From Dehalococcoidia bacterium (GTDB taxonomy: Bacteria; Chloroflexota; Dehalococcoidia; GIF9; AB-539-J10): DNA of 52,479 nt. A program made the translations under genes and the position numbers. Positions 7,347-16,808 of the stretch are shown here, piece by piece. Where the stretch lies: positions 1 through 52,479 of the forward strand of contig JAFGFT010000071.1 of NCBI GenBank assembly GCA_016930935.1. The letters run 5' to 3'. Each line of letters opens with the position of its first letter. The stretch's first letter is position 1. Under the pieces are notes generated by a model. That model did not search any database. It was not told where the DNA came from and worked only from the letters and a program-made list of their open reading frames with translations.

Positions 7347-10300
7347 CTACACCGGTAGTTCTATGATGAATGTGGCTCCCTTGTGGGGTTCGCTCTCGGC
7401 GCGAATGACTCCTCCATGCTGCCTGACTATGCCGAAGCAGATGCTGAGGCCGAGTCCTGTACCCTTGCCTACTTCCTTGGTGGTGAAGAATGGGTCGAAG
7501 ATTCGCGCCATGTGTTGATTTGAAATACCTGGTCCGTCGTCGGTAATCGTGACTCGAACCGTGGAGTCCTGTATATCGCTGGAGATGGTGATGCTGCCAC
7601 TTTCGCGGTCCTCAGTCACTGCGTTCTCCGCGTTGAGAATCACGTTCAGAAGCACTTGCTGCATCTGGAAGTAGTCAGCCGATACTTGTGGCAGCCCCTC
7701 AGCCAGATTGCTGTTGATCTTGATGTTGTGCACCCTGTGTTCGTACGCTCGTAGTCGCAGTACGTCGCTGATGACATCGTTTATCTGCATTGGTTTTCTT
7801 GTGGGGTTGTGTTTCCTGGCGAAGGTCAGCAGGTTGCGAACGATGACTGCAGCTCTCTGTGCTTCCTGATTGATGGCCTCGATATCCTCGCGAAGCTCTT
7901 CCGGCAGGTTTTCCTCGGTCAGAAGTTCGGACAGGCCGATTACACTCGTGAGCGGATTATTCAACTCGTGCGCTATGCCTGAGGCCATTTCTCCCACCGA
8001 TGCAAGACGGTCAGTCAGGTAAAGCCTCTCCTGCCTGTCCCTCTCGCCTGTCACGTCGTCGAGCACCAGCAATATCTCGTTCTCATTCATGGGGAATAGA
8101 TTGACGACGAAGATGCGTTCCTTTTCGGCTATGGTGTGTCTGAATTCCAGAGTGCTTGTTTCTCGCTTTCCTGCAAGTACTGCGTCGATTGCCTGCTGCA
8201 ATTCTTTGACGGGAAGCAGTTCGCTTATGTGCCTGCCAATCACCTCATCTTTGCGCAGTCCGAAGCTTTCATGGAGTGCCTGATTTGCGAGCACAAAATT
8301 TGAGTCGCCATCGAGCACTGCGACGGCATCTGGCATCGTGGATAGAATTCGATCGATGAGTGCGTTCTGGGCCTTGAGCATGGCGATGTTCTTCTCTCGC
8401 AACGTGATATCCCTGAGAACGGCGAGGGTGCCCACTACCTTCTCATCTTGTCGTACGGCAGTGGCGCTGATTTCGATAAGCACTTTCTGCCCGTTCGCCT
8501 TGACCATCTCCACCTGATAGGGTGACATCTGTTGACCTGCGAGCCTTCGAGTGAAATTGAGCAATACGATGGCCAGGCTCTTCTTCGGCATCATCCGGGA
8601 TAGGTGGCGTATGTTCCTGCCCACAAGATCAGTTGGGTCGTAGCCGCCCATTTCTGCAATGCGTGGGTTCACATCGAGAACTGTGCCATCTTTGCCAATC
8701 AGTAGGAGCGTGTCGTTCACTGAATTGAAAATGGTCCTGTATCGCTCTCTGGAGCGTCGCAACTCAAGTTCTTTTTGTTCTCGTACCGACATCTCTGACT
8801 GCAGTTCCTGGTTTGCTCGCGTAAGATCCGCAGTACGCTCGAATACTCTGCGTTCAAGTTCCTCCCTCGCCAAACGCAGTGTGTCTTCGATTCGCTTGTG
8901 TTCCGTCATGTCGCGTGCGATGCGGAGAACAAGTGACTGTCCGCCGAGTTCGATGGGCAATGTGGTTACTTCGACGGTCAGCTTCTCACCGTCGCTGCGA
9001 CGTATCTCGAATGCTTGGGGTCCTCCGGATAGACTGGCTACGTTGTTCGTCAGCCGGTTCAGTGCGTGTGTGGTTTCTTGACTGGATAGGAACGGGATGT
9101 CGTGGTAGTCCTTGCTCTTCAGTTGCTCTTTGGTGTAGCCCACGAGCAGTTGGGCCGCACTATTGCCATCAACGATGTTCCCCTTCATGTCGCTGAGGTA
9201 ATAGGCGTCAGGGGCGAACTCAAAGAGCATCCTGAATCTCTCCTCGGATGCGCGTAGTTCGGCTTCTGCTCGTTGCCTCTCGACTATCTGAGACTGTAGT
9301 TCAACGTTGCTTCTTCTCAATTGCGCGGTGCGTTCCTGGACGCGCTCCTCCAGTTCTCTGTGGGCTTTCCGCAGACCTTCCTCGGCAATGGTGCGCTCAG
9401 TGACATCCCTGCAGGCGAGGAGCACGCTGAATCCCTTGCCATTGAGAGACTCGATAAGACTTGCGGTGGCCTCGATGTTGCGCCAGCCACCCTGCTTTTC
9501 CTTAAGACGAAAGATGACTGTCTCCGTGAAGTGGTCAAGATGCGTTCCCACGATGTGCGTGAGGGCTATTCCCGCATACCTGGCCAGCTTTGGGGCGAGC
9601 CGTATCTGATCCTCGGCGTGTATGTACTTGAGTGCGTTCTTGCCGATAAGTTCCTCAGGCTCGTAGCCGATATTGCGATGAGAGGGACTCGCGTAGGTCC
9701 ACATACCCGTGAGAGTGATGATGCAGATGTAGTCGGAGACGTTCTCCGCGATGAGCCGGTACTTGCGCTCGCTTGTTGCTAGAAGACTTTCGGATGCAAT
9801 CGCCCGTTCGGCTGCCGATTGCTGTGCTGCCGCGTGCTGCTTGAGTTCCTGATGAAGATAGGCGTTGTCCACCGCAAGTGCAACGTGACTTGCGACAGAG
9901 CACAAGGTGGCCCTGTCCGAGTCGTCGAAAGGCCTCGTCCTTCGCGCTATGGTGAGTCGTCCAACTCGGTTTCCGCTGAAGGGCAACTTGCAGGAGGTGA
10001 ACGACATGGTGGCGACAGCTGGCCTCAACTGTGGGTACTTGCGAACAGACTCTTGCGTGTGGTTCGTGGAGATTTCGTCGTCCTGCGATTGTCGTGATAC
10101 AGACTGAGCCGCCCTGACTGCATCGTCGGGCATGCCCGAGTGGGCGACGAGTGTCATGGTTTGACTACTCTTTGGTCCTGCGTGAATCGCCACGGCATCC
10201 GCCCCCATGAGGCGCTTCATTTCGCGCGCGGCCGCTTCAAACACCTCCTCCGGTTGCAGTGACGAACTCATGTTTCGGGCAATCTCGTTCACAATGAAAA

Positions 10301-11696
10301 GTTCACGATTGCGTTTCTCCAGGGCTTCAAGTGCTTCGGCATTCTTGATGGCCGCTGCGCAGTGAGCTGAGACCATTTCGAGAATGTCCTGCTGCACGCC
10401 CTGCCGCAGGAGGAAGATGAGTGCTCCCGCGAGTTCTCCTGTGACTGTGATGGGCACGGCGACGTAGCTTTCCACCTGCATGATGCTCTGTATGCGGTCA
10501 CAGAGCCACGCAGGGCAAAGACCATCCATGAGCTGTGCGACGCGGTCGCCGCCTAGAGTGCACGGATTGGCAAGGAAGTCTCGTGCAACCGTCGACCTCT
10601 CCACGGGATACTTGAAGACCTCGTTGTGGGCGTTCTTCTCAGGAGCACGCGAGAAGTCAAACCACGGGGCTGCCAACTGTCTAAGCAGGGGTTTGTCTGA
10701 AATCGGGGAATAGGCGCGGGTAGTGATGGTTGTGCCGTCCTCATCCAGTGTATGTGCGAGGACGAACTCCACACCCGGAATCTGTCGCGCAAGCGTGACT
10801 GTCTGCCTGAAGACCTCATCTACGTTCTCCGCAGAGTCCAGAGCCAGCGCGACTTCCCGGACCTTGGAGAGCTGCAGTTCGCGTTGGAAATGCTCCGCGT
10901 TTTTGCGGTTAAGCTGTTCAAACTCAGTCTCCAGACGTTCGATTGTTGTGGTCACTGATTCCTTCGATTCGACACGGCTGTCTTGTACATCGGCCGCTGG
11001 ATGCTCTCTCATTCCCCACTCGACTTCAAACTCGCATGATTGCGATTCTCGGAGTTCCTCTCGTACGTCCTGCTGCCGTGAATCGGATATACACCGGATT
11101 TCGCGTACGTGCGCAGCAGGAAGTCCAAACAGGGTCGGCACTGCGGCCATGATGCCTTGTGCGAAGTAGCACGCATGTTTGGACCATGCATAGTCCGTGA
11201 CAGGAATCATTGAGATTCTGGCCATGGTAGGGCCTTGCAGTTTCACCGTGTAGTTGAAGAGACGGTCGAAGGATGCCGAATATCGCGGGATGCTCTTGTA
11301 TACGAACTGTGGGTTCCCGAGCAGGAGGGCCAGGCGCTCGACTCCTCCAAGAGGTTTGAGCCTGGGGATTGCCATTCCCACGTGATACATGACGGCAGGG
11401 TCCCCAGTTACGTCTGCTGCGTACTCGGACAGTACGTTCCGTGCCTCACAAGAAATCCAATTCGTAGGGTTTGTCAGGTATGACAACTCGTAGGGTAGTC
11501 TCTTGATGATTGCCGAGACGTCATACCCATGCGACTTCAGGTACTTCAGAATAGAGTTGCTCACTCGGCAACTGACTTCCTTGACGTTTGTGCGTCGGGA
11601 ATCATCCACTCGGGCGTCTGCAGCCGTGGAAGCATCGAGAACTGCGCTGGGGGCCGCACGTCTGATGTTTCCAGTTCTTCGCTTCAGACCAATCAT
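7347..11696 (-). CDS. Large soluble GAF/PAS sensor histidine kinase
   Basis: 1449 residues with no membrane segment, so a cytoplasmic sensor. Domains in order, from sequence pattern: an N-terminal globular region I cannot name (about 45-235), a coiled coil, GAF (about 280-450), a second GAF (about 465-615), then four PAS modules (about 640-770, 815-935, 980-1100, 1110-1217) joined by heptad-rich linkers. HisKA carries phospho-acceptor His1243 in GIAHELNNPLT, and HATPase has DDGPGI (1386-1391) and GKGTGLGLS (1410-1418). It lacks a receiver of its own; the two genes downstream supply receivers. Its start overlaps the stop of the upstream HTH gene by 3 bases (codons share ATGA), implying translational coupling. 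Confidence 0.94.
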   Translation of the reverse strand: MIGLKRRTGNIRRAAPSAVLDASTAADARVDDSRRTNVKEVSCRVSNSILKYLKSHGYDVSAIIKRLPYELSYLTNPTNWISCEARNVLSEYAADVTGDPAVMYHVGMAIPRLKPLGGVERLALLLGNPQFVYKSIPRYSASFDRLFNYTVKLQGPTMARISMIPVTDYAWSKHACYFAQGIMAAVPTLFGLPAAHVREIRCISDSRQQDVREELRESQSCEFEVEWGMREHPAADVQDSRVESKESVTTTIERLETEFEQLNRKNAEHFQRELQLSKVREVALALDSAENVDEVFRQTVTLARQIPGVEFVLAHTLDEDGTTITTRAYSPISDKPLLRQLAAPWFDFSRAPEKNAHNEVFKYPVERSTVARDFLANPCTLGGDRVAQLMDGLCPAWLCDRIQSIMQVESYVAVPITVTGELAGALIFLLRQGVQQDILEMVSAHCAAAIKNAEALEALEKRNRELFIVNEIARNMSSSLQPEEVFEAAAREMKRLMGADAVAIHAGPKSSQTMTLVAHSGMPDDAVRAAQSVSRQSQDDEISTNHTQESVRKYPQLRPAVATMSFTSCKLPFSGNRVGRLTIARRTRPFDDSDRATLCSVASHVALAVDNAYLHQELKQHAAAQQSAAERAIASESLLATSERKYRLIAENVSDYICIITLTGMWTYASPSHRNIGYEPEELIGKNALKYIHAEDQIRLAPKLARYAGIALTHIVGTHLDHFTETVIFRLKEKQGGWRNIEATASLIESLNGKGFSVLLACRDVTERTIAEEGLRKAHRELEERVQERTAQLRRSNVELQSQIVERQRAEAELRASEERFRMLFEFAPDAYYLSDMKGNIVDGNSAAQLLVGYTKEQLKSKDYHDIPFLSSQETTHALNRLTNNVASLSGGPQAFEIRRSDGEKLTVEVTTLPIELGGQSLVLRIARDMTEHKRIEDTLRLAREELERRVFERTADLTRANQELQSEMSVREQKELELRRSRERYRTIFNSVNDTLLLIGKDGTVLDVNPRIAEMGGYDPTDLVGRNIRHLSRMMPKKSLAIVLLNFTRRLAGQQMSPYQVEMVKANGQKVLIEISATAVRQDEKVVGTLAVLRDITLREKNIAMLKAQNALIDRILSTMPDAVAVLDGDSNFVLANQALHESFGLRKDEVIGRHISELLPVKELQQAIDAVLAGKRETSTLEFRHTIAEKERIFVVNLFPMNENEILLVLDDVTGERDRQERLYLTDRLASVGEMASGIAHELNNPLTSVIGLSELLTEENLPEELREDIEAINQEAQRAAVIVRNLLTFARKHNPTRKPMQINDVISDVLRLRAYEHRVHNIKINSNLAEGLPQVSADYFQMQQVLLNVILNAENAVTEDRESGSITISSDIQDSTVRVTITDDGPGISNQHMARIFDPFFTTKEVGKGTGLGLSICFGIVRQHGGVIRAESEPHKGATFIIELPV

Positions 11697-11938
11697 CGAC
11701 CAACTCCTCTCCCCCTTCGGTCCTGGAGAGTGGCATTATCAGTTACTTCATTCACTCTTGTCTTGAGTCTGCCAACCTCTCCTGCGGTGAACAGCCGCCA
11801 TCCCTTTCGGTCTCGATACCGCACGTCGTCGAAAGAGCCTTCCCTGACCCACCTGAGGAACGTGTTCCTGCTTATTCCCGCGAGTTCACACGCCTCCGCA
11901 GTTCTATAGAAGTGTTCGCCATGAATGGGAACTGGCAC
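11693..11938 (-). CDS. Small MerR/excisionase-like helix-turn-helix protein
   Basis: 81 residues. The core YRTAEACELAGISRNTFLRW followed by VREGSFDDVRYRDRKGWRLF and FTAGEVGRLK matches the winged helix of MerR/excisionase-type HTH_17 proteins. There is no effector domain, and the tail is short and basic. The start is GTG at 11938, supported by GAGGTGA 5 bases upstream. The gene is translationally coupled to the giant kinase, so it could be an operon regulator or a DNA-binding partner read out by the kinase. It could equally be an excisionase relic, but no integrase lies nearby. Confidence 0.8.
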   Translation of the reverse strand: MPVPIHGEHFYRTAEACELAGISRNTFLRWVREGSFDDVRYRDRKGWRLFTAGEVGRLKTRVNEVTDNATLQDRRGRGVGR

Positions 11939-12397
11939 TCAATCACCTCGCAGGTACAGATGTTGTCATAGGGTGAATAGGGTTGAATATACTCACGACT
12001 CGCTCTACTCGCATGCCTCATACGTCATGGTCGACGGATAGAAATGGTAGCGTTACGTTCGTACTTGTTCTGGTAGAAGTCCTGATGAGGCCATGCATTC
12101 GCTCGGCGTGAGCGTTCCGTGAAACATGGTGTGGTGGTTTTCGTTGTGCAGGACTATTGGATTTGTCTGGTGGTATACCTGGCACTGTCGCGTGCGGAAC
12201 GGGCTTAACCGATGTCTCTTTCCGTGGCGGAAACGCCGGGTGCAGGTAAGGCCGCCGAGCACGTGGCAAAGGAGACATAATGTCCGTGCTGGATATCCAG
12301 ACGTGTGTTGTCCGTATTGTTCCTGCCTATGTGGTCACCTCACTTCCAACTTCTGTACACTCTCTTCAGGCAATGTGAGTATGGGGTGAAATGTCTG
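11939..12397. other. Divergent intergenic region between the signalling operon and glpK
   Basis: 459 bases without a convincing gene; the short frames here are unsupported. It must hold promoters for both directions. A TACACT box at 12356-12361 is a possible -10 for glpK but its -35 is weak. On the minus side several A/T-rich hexamers near 11965-11995 could serve. GGGGTGAA at 12383-12390 is the glpK ribosome site. Confidence 0.5.
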
Positions 12398-13891
12398 ATG
12401 GAATGCGTTCTTGCGATTGATCAGGGAACCACGGGCAGCAGGGCCGTACTCTACGGACTTGATGGAACCCGGATAGCTTCCTCATACAGGGAGTTTTCGC
12501 AGTATTTCCCGAAACCGGGATGGGTTGAACACAACCCTCTGGAAATATGGGACAGCGTAGTTGGCTGTATTACTGATGTCATGGCGGAGGCATCCGGTGT
12601 CTCCGTCGCGTGCGTTGGCATCACCAATCAACGGGAGACCACTGTCGTCTGGGATGTGGTGAGTGGTGAACCGCTCCACAATGCGATTGTGTGGCAGTGC
12701 CGGCGAACAGCGGAGCGTTGCACACAACTGAATCGTGACGCATCGATGCAGGATTCCATTCGCCGTATCACAGGACTGCCTGTTGATGCGTACTTCTCCG
12801 CCACCAAATTGGAGTGGCTGATGCAGAACGTGGCCGCTGTCCGGAACAGCGCGCAGCGCGGGCGTCTTCGATGCGGCACGGTTGATTCTTGGCTGCTGTG
12901 GAAGCTCACAGGAGGCAAGGTTCATGTGACCGACTACACGAATGCGGCGCGTACCATGCTCTTCGATATCGAACGTGTGATGTGGAGTGACGAGCTTCTT
13001 GGCGTGTTCAAAGTGCCATCGTCCGTGATGCCCGAAGTGAGGAAGTCTTCGGGCGAGTTTGGTATTGTCGATGCTGACTGTGGATTGTTGAGGGGAGTGC
13101 CAATTACGGGCATGGCAGGAGACCAGCAATCGGCGCTCTTTGGCCAGGCATGCTTCGTGCCGGGTTCCGCCAAGAACACCTATGGCACCGGAGCTTTCGT
13201 GCTGTTGAATGCCGGTGAACGTCGACCCGTCGGCGACGCGAGGCTGATTACGACGCTGGGTTGCGGTGCGAAAGGACAGCCCGTCTATGTACTGGAAGGT
13301 GCCATCTTCTCCGCGGGAGCGACCGTGCAGTGGCTTCGGGATGGTCTTGGCTTGCTGGACAGCGCAGCGGCTTCGGCACAGATGGCTGAAGCGGTTCCCG
13401 ACAATGGAGGTGTCTACTTCGTTCCCGCGTTCGTGGGACTTGGGGCTCCCTACTGGGATTCCCAGGCAAGGGGTACCATCACAGGGATTACAAGAGGCAC
13501 GACGAAGAACCACCTGGTTCGCGCCGCACTGGAGGCGACGTGTTATCGCACGCGTGACGTAATCGCGACTATGATTGAGAACTCCGGTCTCGACGTGGGA
13601 GAACTGAAGGTTGATGGTGGAGCATCCGCGAACGATTTCCTGTGTCAGTTTCAGTCTGACATCCTTAGCGCGCGAGTAGTTCGACCCGTTGATGTGGAGA
13701 CTACGGCGCGTGGCGCGGCCTATCTCGCTGGACTGGGGAGTGGGTTCTGGCCGGGTGTTGAGGCACTCACCGGTGCGCTTGCGGTGGACCGCGTGTTCAT
13801 TCCCCAGATGTCTCGGCAGCGGAGCCGCCGCCTGTACGATGAGTGGAGCGCCGCAGTGCAGCGAGTCCTGGCTGATAAGACACGGGCTTGA
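12398..13891 (+). CDS. glpK: Glycerol kinase
   Basis: Phosphorylates glycerol to sn-glycerol 3-phosphate with ATP. The protein is 497 residues, close to the usual 500. FGGY-family signatures are clear: AIDQGTTGSRAVLY at the N-terminus, GITNQRETTVVWD, NTYGTGAFVLLN, and VDGGASANDFLCQFQSD near the C-terminus. The ATG at 12398 was chosen over an upstream frame extension because it puts the phosphate loop at residue 6 and has GGGGTGAA 7 bases upstream. The GlpA-like flavoprotein follows directly, so the operon takes glycerol to dihydroxyacetone phosphate. Confidence 0.95.
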   Translation: MECVLAIDQGTTGSRAVLYGLDGTRIASSYREFSQYFPKPGWVEHNPLEIWDSVVGCITDVMAEASGVSVACVGITNQRETTVVWDVVSGEPLHNAIVWQCRRTAERCTQLNRDASMQDSIRRITGLPVDAYFSATKLEWLMQNVAAVRNSAQRGRLRCGTVDSWLLWKLTGGKVHVTDYTNAARTMLFDIERVMWSDELLGVFKVPSSVMPEVRKSSGEFGIVDADCGLLRGVPITGMAGDQQSALFGQACFVPGSAKNTYGTGAFVLLNAGERRPVGDARLITTLGCGAKGQPVYVLEGAIFSAGATVQWLRDGLGLLDSAAASAQMAEAVPDNGGVYFVPAFVGLGAPYWDSQARGTITGITRGTTKNHLVRAALEATCYRTRDVIATMIENSGLDVGELKVDGGASANDFLCQFQSDILSARVVRPVDVETTARGAAYLAGLGSGFWPGVEALTGALAVDRVFIPQMSRQRSRRLYDEWSAAVQRVLADKTRA

Positions 13892-13932
13892 GCCGATACT
13901 CCGGCCCGTGGTGGTTGGTGGGATACGAAGAG

Positions 13933-15399
13933 ATGGAAAAACCTGTGTTTGAAATAGTGATTGTTGGTGGGGGTGTTGTCGGGGCCGCTATTGCCCACGA
14001 GCTATCCCACTATGCTCTGGACGTGGTCCTGCTTGAGAAGGAGGAGGAACTGTCGTTTGGAGTCTCAAAGGCCAACAGTGGCATCATCCATCCAGGGACC
14101 CAGAATCCGGCGGGTTCACTGAAGGGGCGGCTTTGCGTCGAGGGAAATCGACTGATTCGCGAGATGTCCCGGCCACTTGACCTTGATTTCAAGGAGGTCG
14201 GTGAACTCATTGTCGCCTTCGACGAGATGGAAACGTCGCAATTGTGGCAGATGAAGATGGAAGCGGAGCTGCTGGGTGTGTCGGGACTGGAGGTGGTGTC
14301 ACGCGGCTGGCTCAGAGACAATGAGCCGAATCTCAACCGGGACGCGGTTGCGGCACTGTATGCTCCGTCAGCGGGCATCATCAGCCCGTATCGCTTCGTC
14401 TATGCTCTGTCCGAGGCTGCGGCACTGAACGGAGTTGAGGTGCGCACATCGACGAAGGTTGAGTGGATTGAGCAGATGCAGGGAGATTCGGAGGGAGGAC
14501 GTGCCCGTTTCGTTGTGGGGACTTCTGCGGGAGAACTCATGGCGCGATTCGTCATCAACTGTGCGGGATTGCACGCGGACGACGTTGCCTCCATGGTGGC
14601 TGCTCCCCGGTTTCGTATTCAGCCGCGTAAAGGAGAGGAATACATCCTTGACAAGAAGCGACGTTACCTGACGAGGCACCTTCTATTCCCGGTTCCCACT
14701 CCGGAATCCAAAGGGATTCTGGTGACGCGCACGTCTGATGGCAATCCGATGATTGGTCCAACGGCCTACAAAGTGAAAGACAAGGAAGACCTGTCGACGA
14801 CAGATGAGGGGTTGCGGATGGTGTTGCAGGTTGCGCAGAGATTGGTGCCGGCGATAGATCGGGCGGACATAATCGCATACTTCGCAGGTGTGCGACCTGT
14901 GGCAGGGGAGGATTTCTTCATTGAAAGTGATAGGAGAATCCCCGGATTCGTCAACGTTGCCGGCATCCAGTCGCCGGGTCTTACTGCGGCACCTGCGATT
15001 GGCCGAGACGTCGCTAGACTATTGGAACAGTCAGGGGTGGAGTTCGAGAGAAAGCCGCAACGTCGTAGTAAGAGAAGTCGAAGTATCCATCTGTTCTCAA
15101 TGCCGCTTCAGGAGGCGAGACGGCTTGTTGAGGCGGATGCAGAGTGTGGCGAAATCGTGTGCAGGTGTGAATCGGTGTCTCTCAAGGAAATCAAGGAGGC
15201 CATCGCAGAGGGGGCCAGGACACTCGACGGTGTGAAGTTCAGGACGCGAGCGGGTGCAGGGCGATGTCACGGCAGTTTCTGTACCTGCAGGGTGATGCGC
15301 GTGTTGGCTGAAGAAACAGACAGGCCAATCACCGCTATTTCCAAGAGAGGCAAAGGCTCGGAGATGGTGGTGGAGGACAGGGCAGATGGACGAACGTGA
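13933..15399 (+). CDS. FAD-dependent glycerol-3-phosphate dehydrogenase, GlpA-like, with BFD-type Fe-S domain
   Basis: 488 residues from the chosen ATG. It starts with an FAD-binding Rossmann motif (VIVGGGVVGAAIAHELS), has a DAO-type oxidoreductase core (residues about 8-370), and ends with a BFD-like [2Fe-2S] domain bearing four Cys (CRCESVS and CHGSFC). This layout matches GlpA of anaerobic G3P dehydrogenase, which oxidises glycerol 3-phosphate to dihydroxyacetone phosphate and passes electrons to quinone or a partner flavoprotein. A TTG start at 13888 overlapping the glpK stop is possible, but the ATG places the nucleotide-binding strand at the N-terminus. It overlaps the next gene by 14 bases. 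Confidence 0.88.
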   Translation: MEKPVFEIVIVGGGVVGAAIAHELSHYALDVVLLEKEEELSFGVSKANSGIIHPGTQNPAGSLKGRLCVEGNRLIREMSRPLDLDFKEVGELIVAFDEMETSQLWQMKMEAELLGVSGLEVVSRGWLRDNEPNLNRDAVAALYAPSAGIISPYRFVYALSEAAALNGVEVRTSTKVEWIEQMQGDSEGGRARFVVGTSAGELMARFVINCAGLHADDVASMVAAPRFRIQPRKGEEYILDKKRRYLTRHLLFPVPTPESKGILVTRTSDGNPMIGPTAYKVKDKEDLSTTDEGLRMVLQVAQRLVPAIDRADIIAYFAGVRPVAGEDFFIESDRRIPGFVNVAGIQSPGLTAAPAIGRDVARLLEQSGVEFERKPQRRSKRSRSIHLFSMPLQEARRLVEADAECGEIVCRCESVSLKEIKEAIAEGARTLDGVKFRTRAGAGRCHGSFCTCRVMRVLAEETDRPITAISKRGKGSEMVVEDRADGRT

Positions 15400-16372
15400 A
15401 CTGGTAGTTGTCGGTGGTGGACCTGCCGGTATGGCGGCGGCTCTCGCTGCGTGCGAGCACGGAGTCCGAGATGTACTCTTGCTGGAGCGTGACCCTCATC
15501 TTGGCGGCATACTGAATCAATGCGTGCACCCCGGATTCGGGCTTGCATACTATAGAGAAGTCCTCACCGGTCCCGAGTATGCGGATCGCTTCATCCAGCG
15601 TGTTCTACACACACCGGAGATTGAGGTCAGCACTTCTTCATTCGTAGCGGAATTGAAGCCTGGAAAGGTGTTGACGTACCTGAAGCCGGGGAAACTGTCC
15701 ACTGTTTGGGCCAGGGCACTTGTGATGGCGACCGGCTGCCGTGAGCGGACGCGTGAGATGATTCAGATTCCTGGCACGAGGCCCTCAGGCGTGTTTTCAG
15801 CAGGGCTGGCGCAGAAGATGACCAATCTTGAGGGGCTGCTGCCGGGAAAGGAAGTCGTCGTCATTGGCTCAGGCGATATCGGCCTCATAATGACCAGAAG
15901 GCTCTCTCTTGAAGGTGCGATTGTCAGGGCGGTTGTGGAGATACAACCCCAGCCGACCGGATTGAAACGCAATATCGTGCAATGCCTGAACGATTTTGGC
16001 ATTCCGTTGTATCTGAGCCACCGGGTCCTGCGGATTCACGGTAAGGACAGGGTTGAGGGAGTAGATGTGGCACGGGTCGATGAAGACGGCCGAGAAATTC
16101 CGGATACGCGGTTCTCTGTACGGTGTGACACAGTCCTTGTGTCTGTCGGTCTGATTCCGGAGAACGAACTCATCGAGATGGCAGGTGTTGAGATAGACCG
16201 TCGCACCAATGCTCCCGTTTCCAGCGACCTCAACTATACATCAGTACCGGGTCTGTTCGTGTGTGGGAATGCATTTCAGGTGTACGACGTCGTGGATTCG
16301 GTGACGCGCGACAGCCTTGTTGCCGGACGTCAGGCGGCGGAGTATCTTGCTGCGTACGGAGGGGTGTTGTGA
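15386..16372 (+). CDS. NAD(P)/FAD-dependent oxidoreductase, GlpB-like partner
   Basis: 328 residues with an N-terminal FAD motif (LVVVGGGPAGMAAALAACE), a second nucleotide-binding motif (VVVIGSGDIGLIMTRRLS, near residue 155), and the late FAD motif near VPGLFVCGNAFQVYDVVD. This is the pyridine-nucleotide disulfide-type fold without the redox CxxxxC pair. Genes of this type sit between glpA-like and DUF1667 genes in many anaerobes, where the trio is taken to be a G3P dehydrogenase complex that can reduce NAD or another acceptor. It overlaps its neighbours by 14 and 4 bases, indicating tight coupling. The exact electron acceptor cannot be read from the sequence. Confidence 0.88.
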   Translation: MDERELVVVGGGPAGMAAALAACEHGVRDVLLLERDPHLGGILNQCVHPGFGLAYYREVLTGPEYADRFIQRVLHTPEIEVSTSSFVAELKPGKVLTYLKPGKLSTVWARALVMATGCRERTREMIQIPGTRPSGVFSAGLAQKMTNLEGLLPGKEVVVIGSGDIGLIMTRRLSLEGAIVRAVVEIQPQPTGLKRNIVQCLNDFGIPLYLSHRVLRIHGKDRVEGVDVARVDEDGREIPDTRFSVRCDTVLVSVGLIPENELIEMAGVEIDRRTNAPVSSDLNYTSVPGLFVCGNAFQVYDVVDSVTRDSLVAGRQAAEYLAAYGGVL

Positions 16373-16731
16373 CAAGGAAGGTGGAACTGACGTGTATCGA
16401 ATGTCCCACGGGATGCAGGGTCACCGCGGTGGTGGAGAATGGCAAAGCCGTGGAACTTGATGGTTTCGGCTGCAGGAGGGGGCGTGACTATGCAGTGTCC
16501 GAGGTGGAATGTCCTGTCAGGATTCTGACAACCACGGTTGTTGCTCGTGGACTTTCGGTTCGGATGGTGCCGGTCCGAACAAGCATGCCGATTCCGCGTG
16601 AGCGGTTGATGGATGCTGTGGCCGAAATCAGAAAGGTTCGGTTGGAGCATCCTGTGCGGGTCGGGGAAGTGATACTTGCCAACATCCTGGGGCTCGGCGC
16701 CGATATTGTCGCCACCCGGGAAGTCTCGTGA
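16369..16731 (+). CDS. DUF1667 protein, cysteine-rich subunit of the glycerol-3-phosphate oxidation operon
   Basis: 120 residues starting with GTG, which overlaps the preceding stop as GTGA. The N-terminus holds CIECPTGC (Cys-x2-Cys-x3-Cys), followed by GFGCRRGRDYAVSEVECP, giving five Cys that could bind a metal or Fe-S cluster. This matches DUF1667, a family found beside GlpA/GlpB-like flavoproteins. It probably forms the third component of that complex, analogous in position though not in sequence to GlpC. The longer frame starting upstream was rejected because it lies inside the oxidoreductase gene. Confidence 0.86.
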   Translation: MTRKVELTCIECPTGCRVTAVVENGKAVELDGFGCRRGRDYAVSEVECPVRILTTTVVARGLSVRMVPVRTSMPIPRERLMDAVAEIRKVRLEHPVRVGEVILANILGLGADIVATREVS

Positions 16732-16760
16732 GCGCGCGCAGATGACGAAGAGCCTGCTCA

Positions 16761-16788
16761 TTGGCACTCAAAGGTTTCTTTTTATACT
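16761..16788 (+). promoter_or_regulatory. Promoter of the TIGR04076 gene
   Basis: TTGGCA (16761-16766) and TATACT (16783-16788) are separated by 16 bases. A strong ribosome site (GAGGAGGT) and the ATG at 16809 follow, so this gene can be expressed apart from the glycerol operon. Confidence 0.6.
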
Positions 16789-16808
16789 GTGTGAGAGGAG
16801 GTTCAGGA

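Noticed and set aside
11939-12397. Small frames on both strands before glpK
   Set aside because: No ribosome sites, no similarity, and they overlap each other; treated as intergenic.
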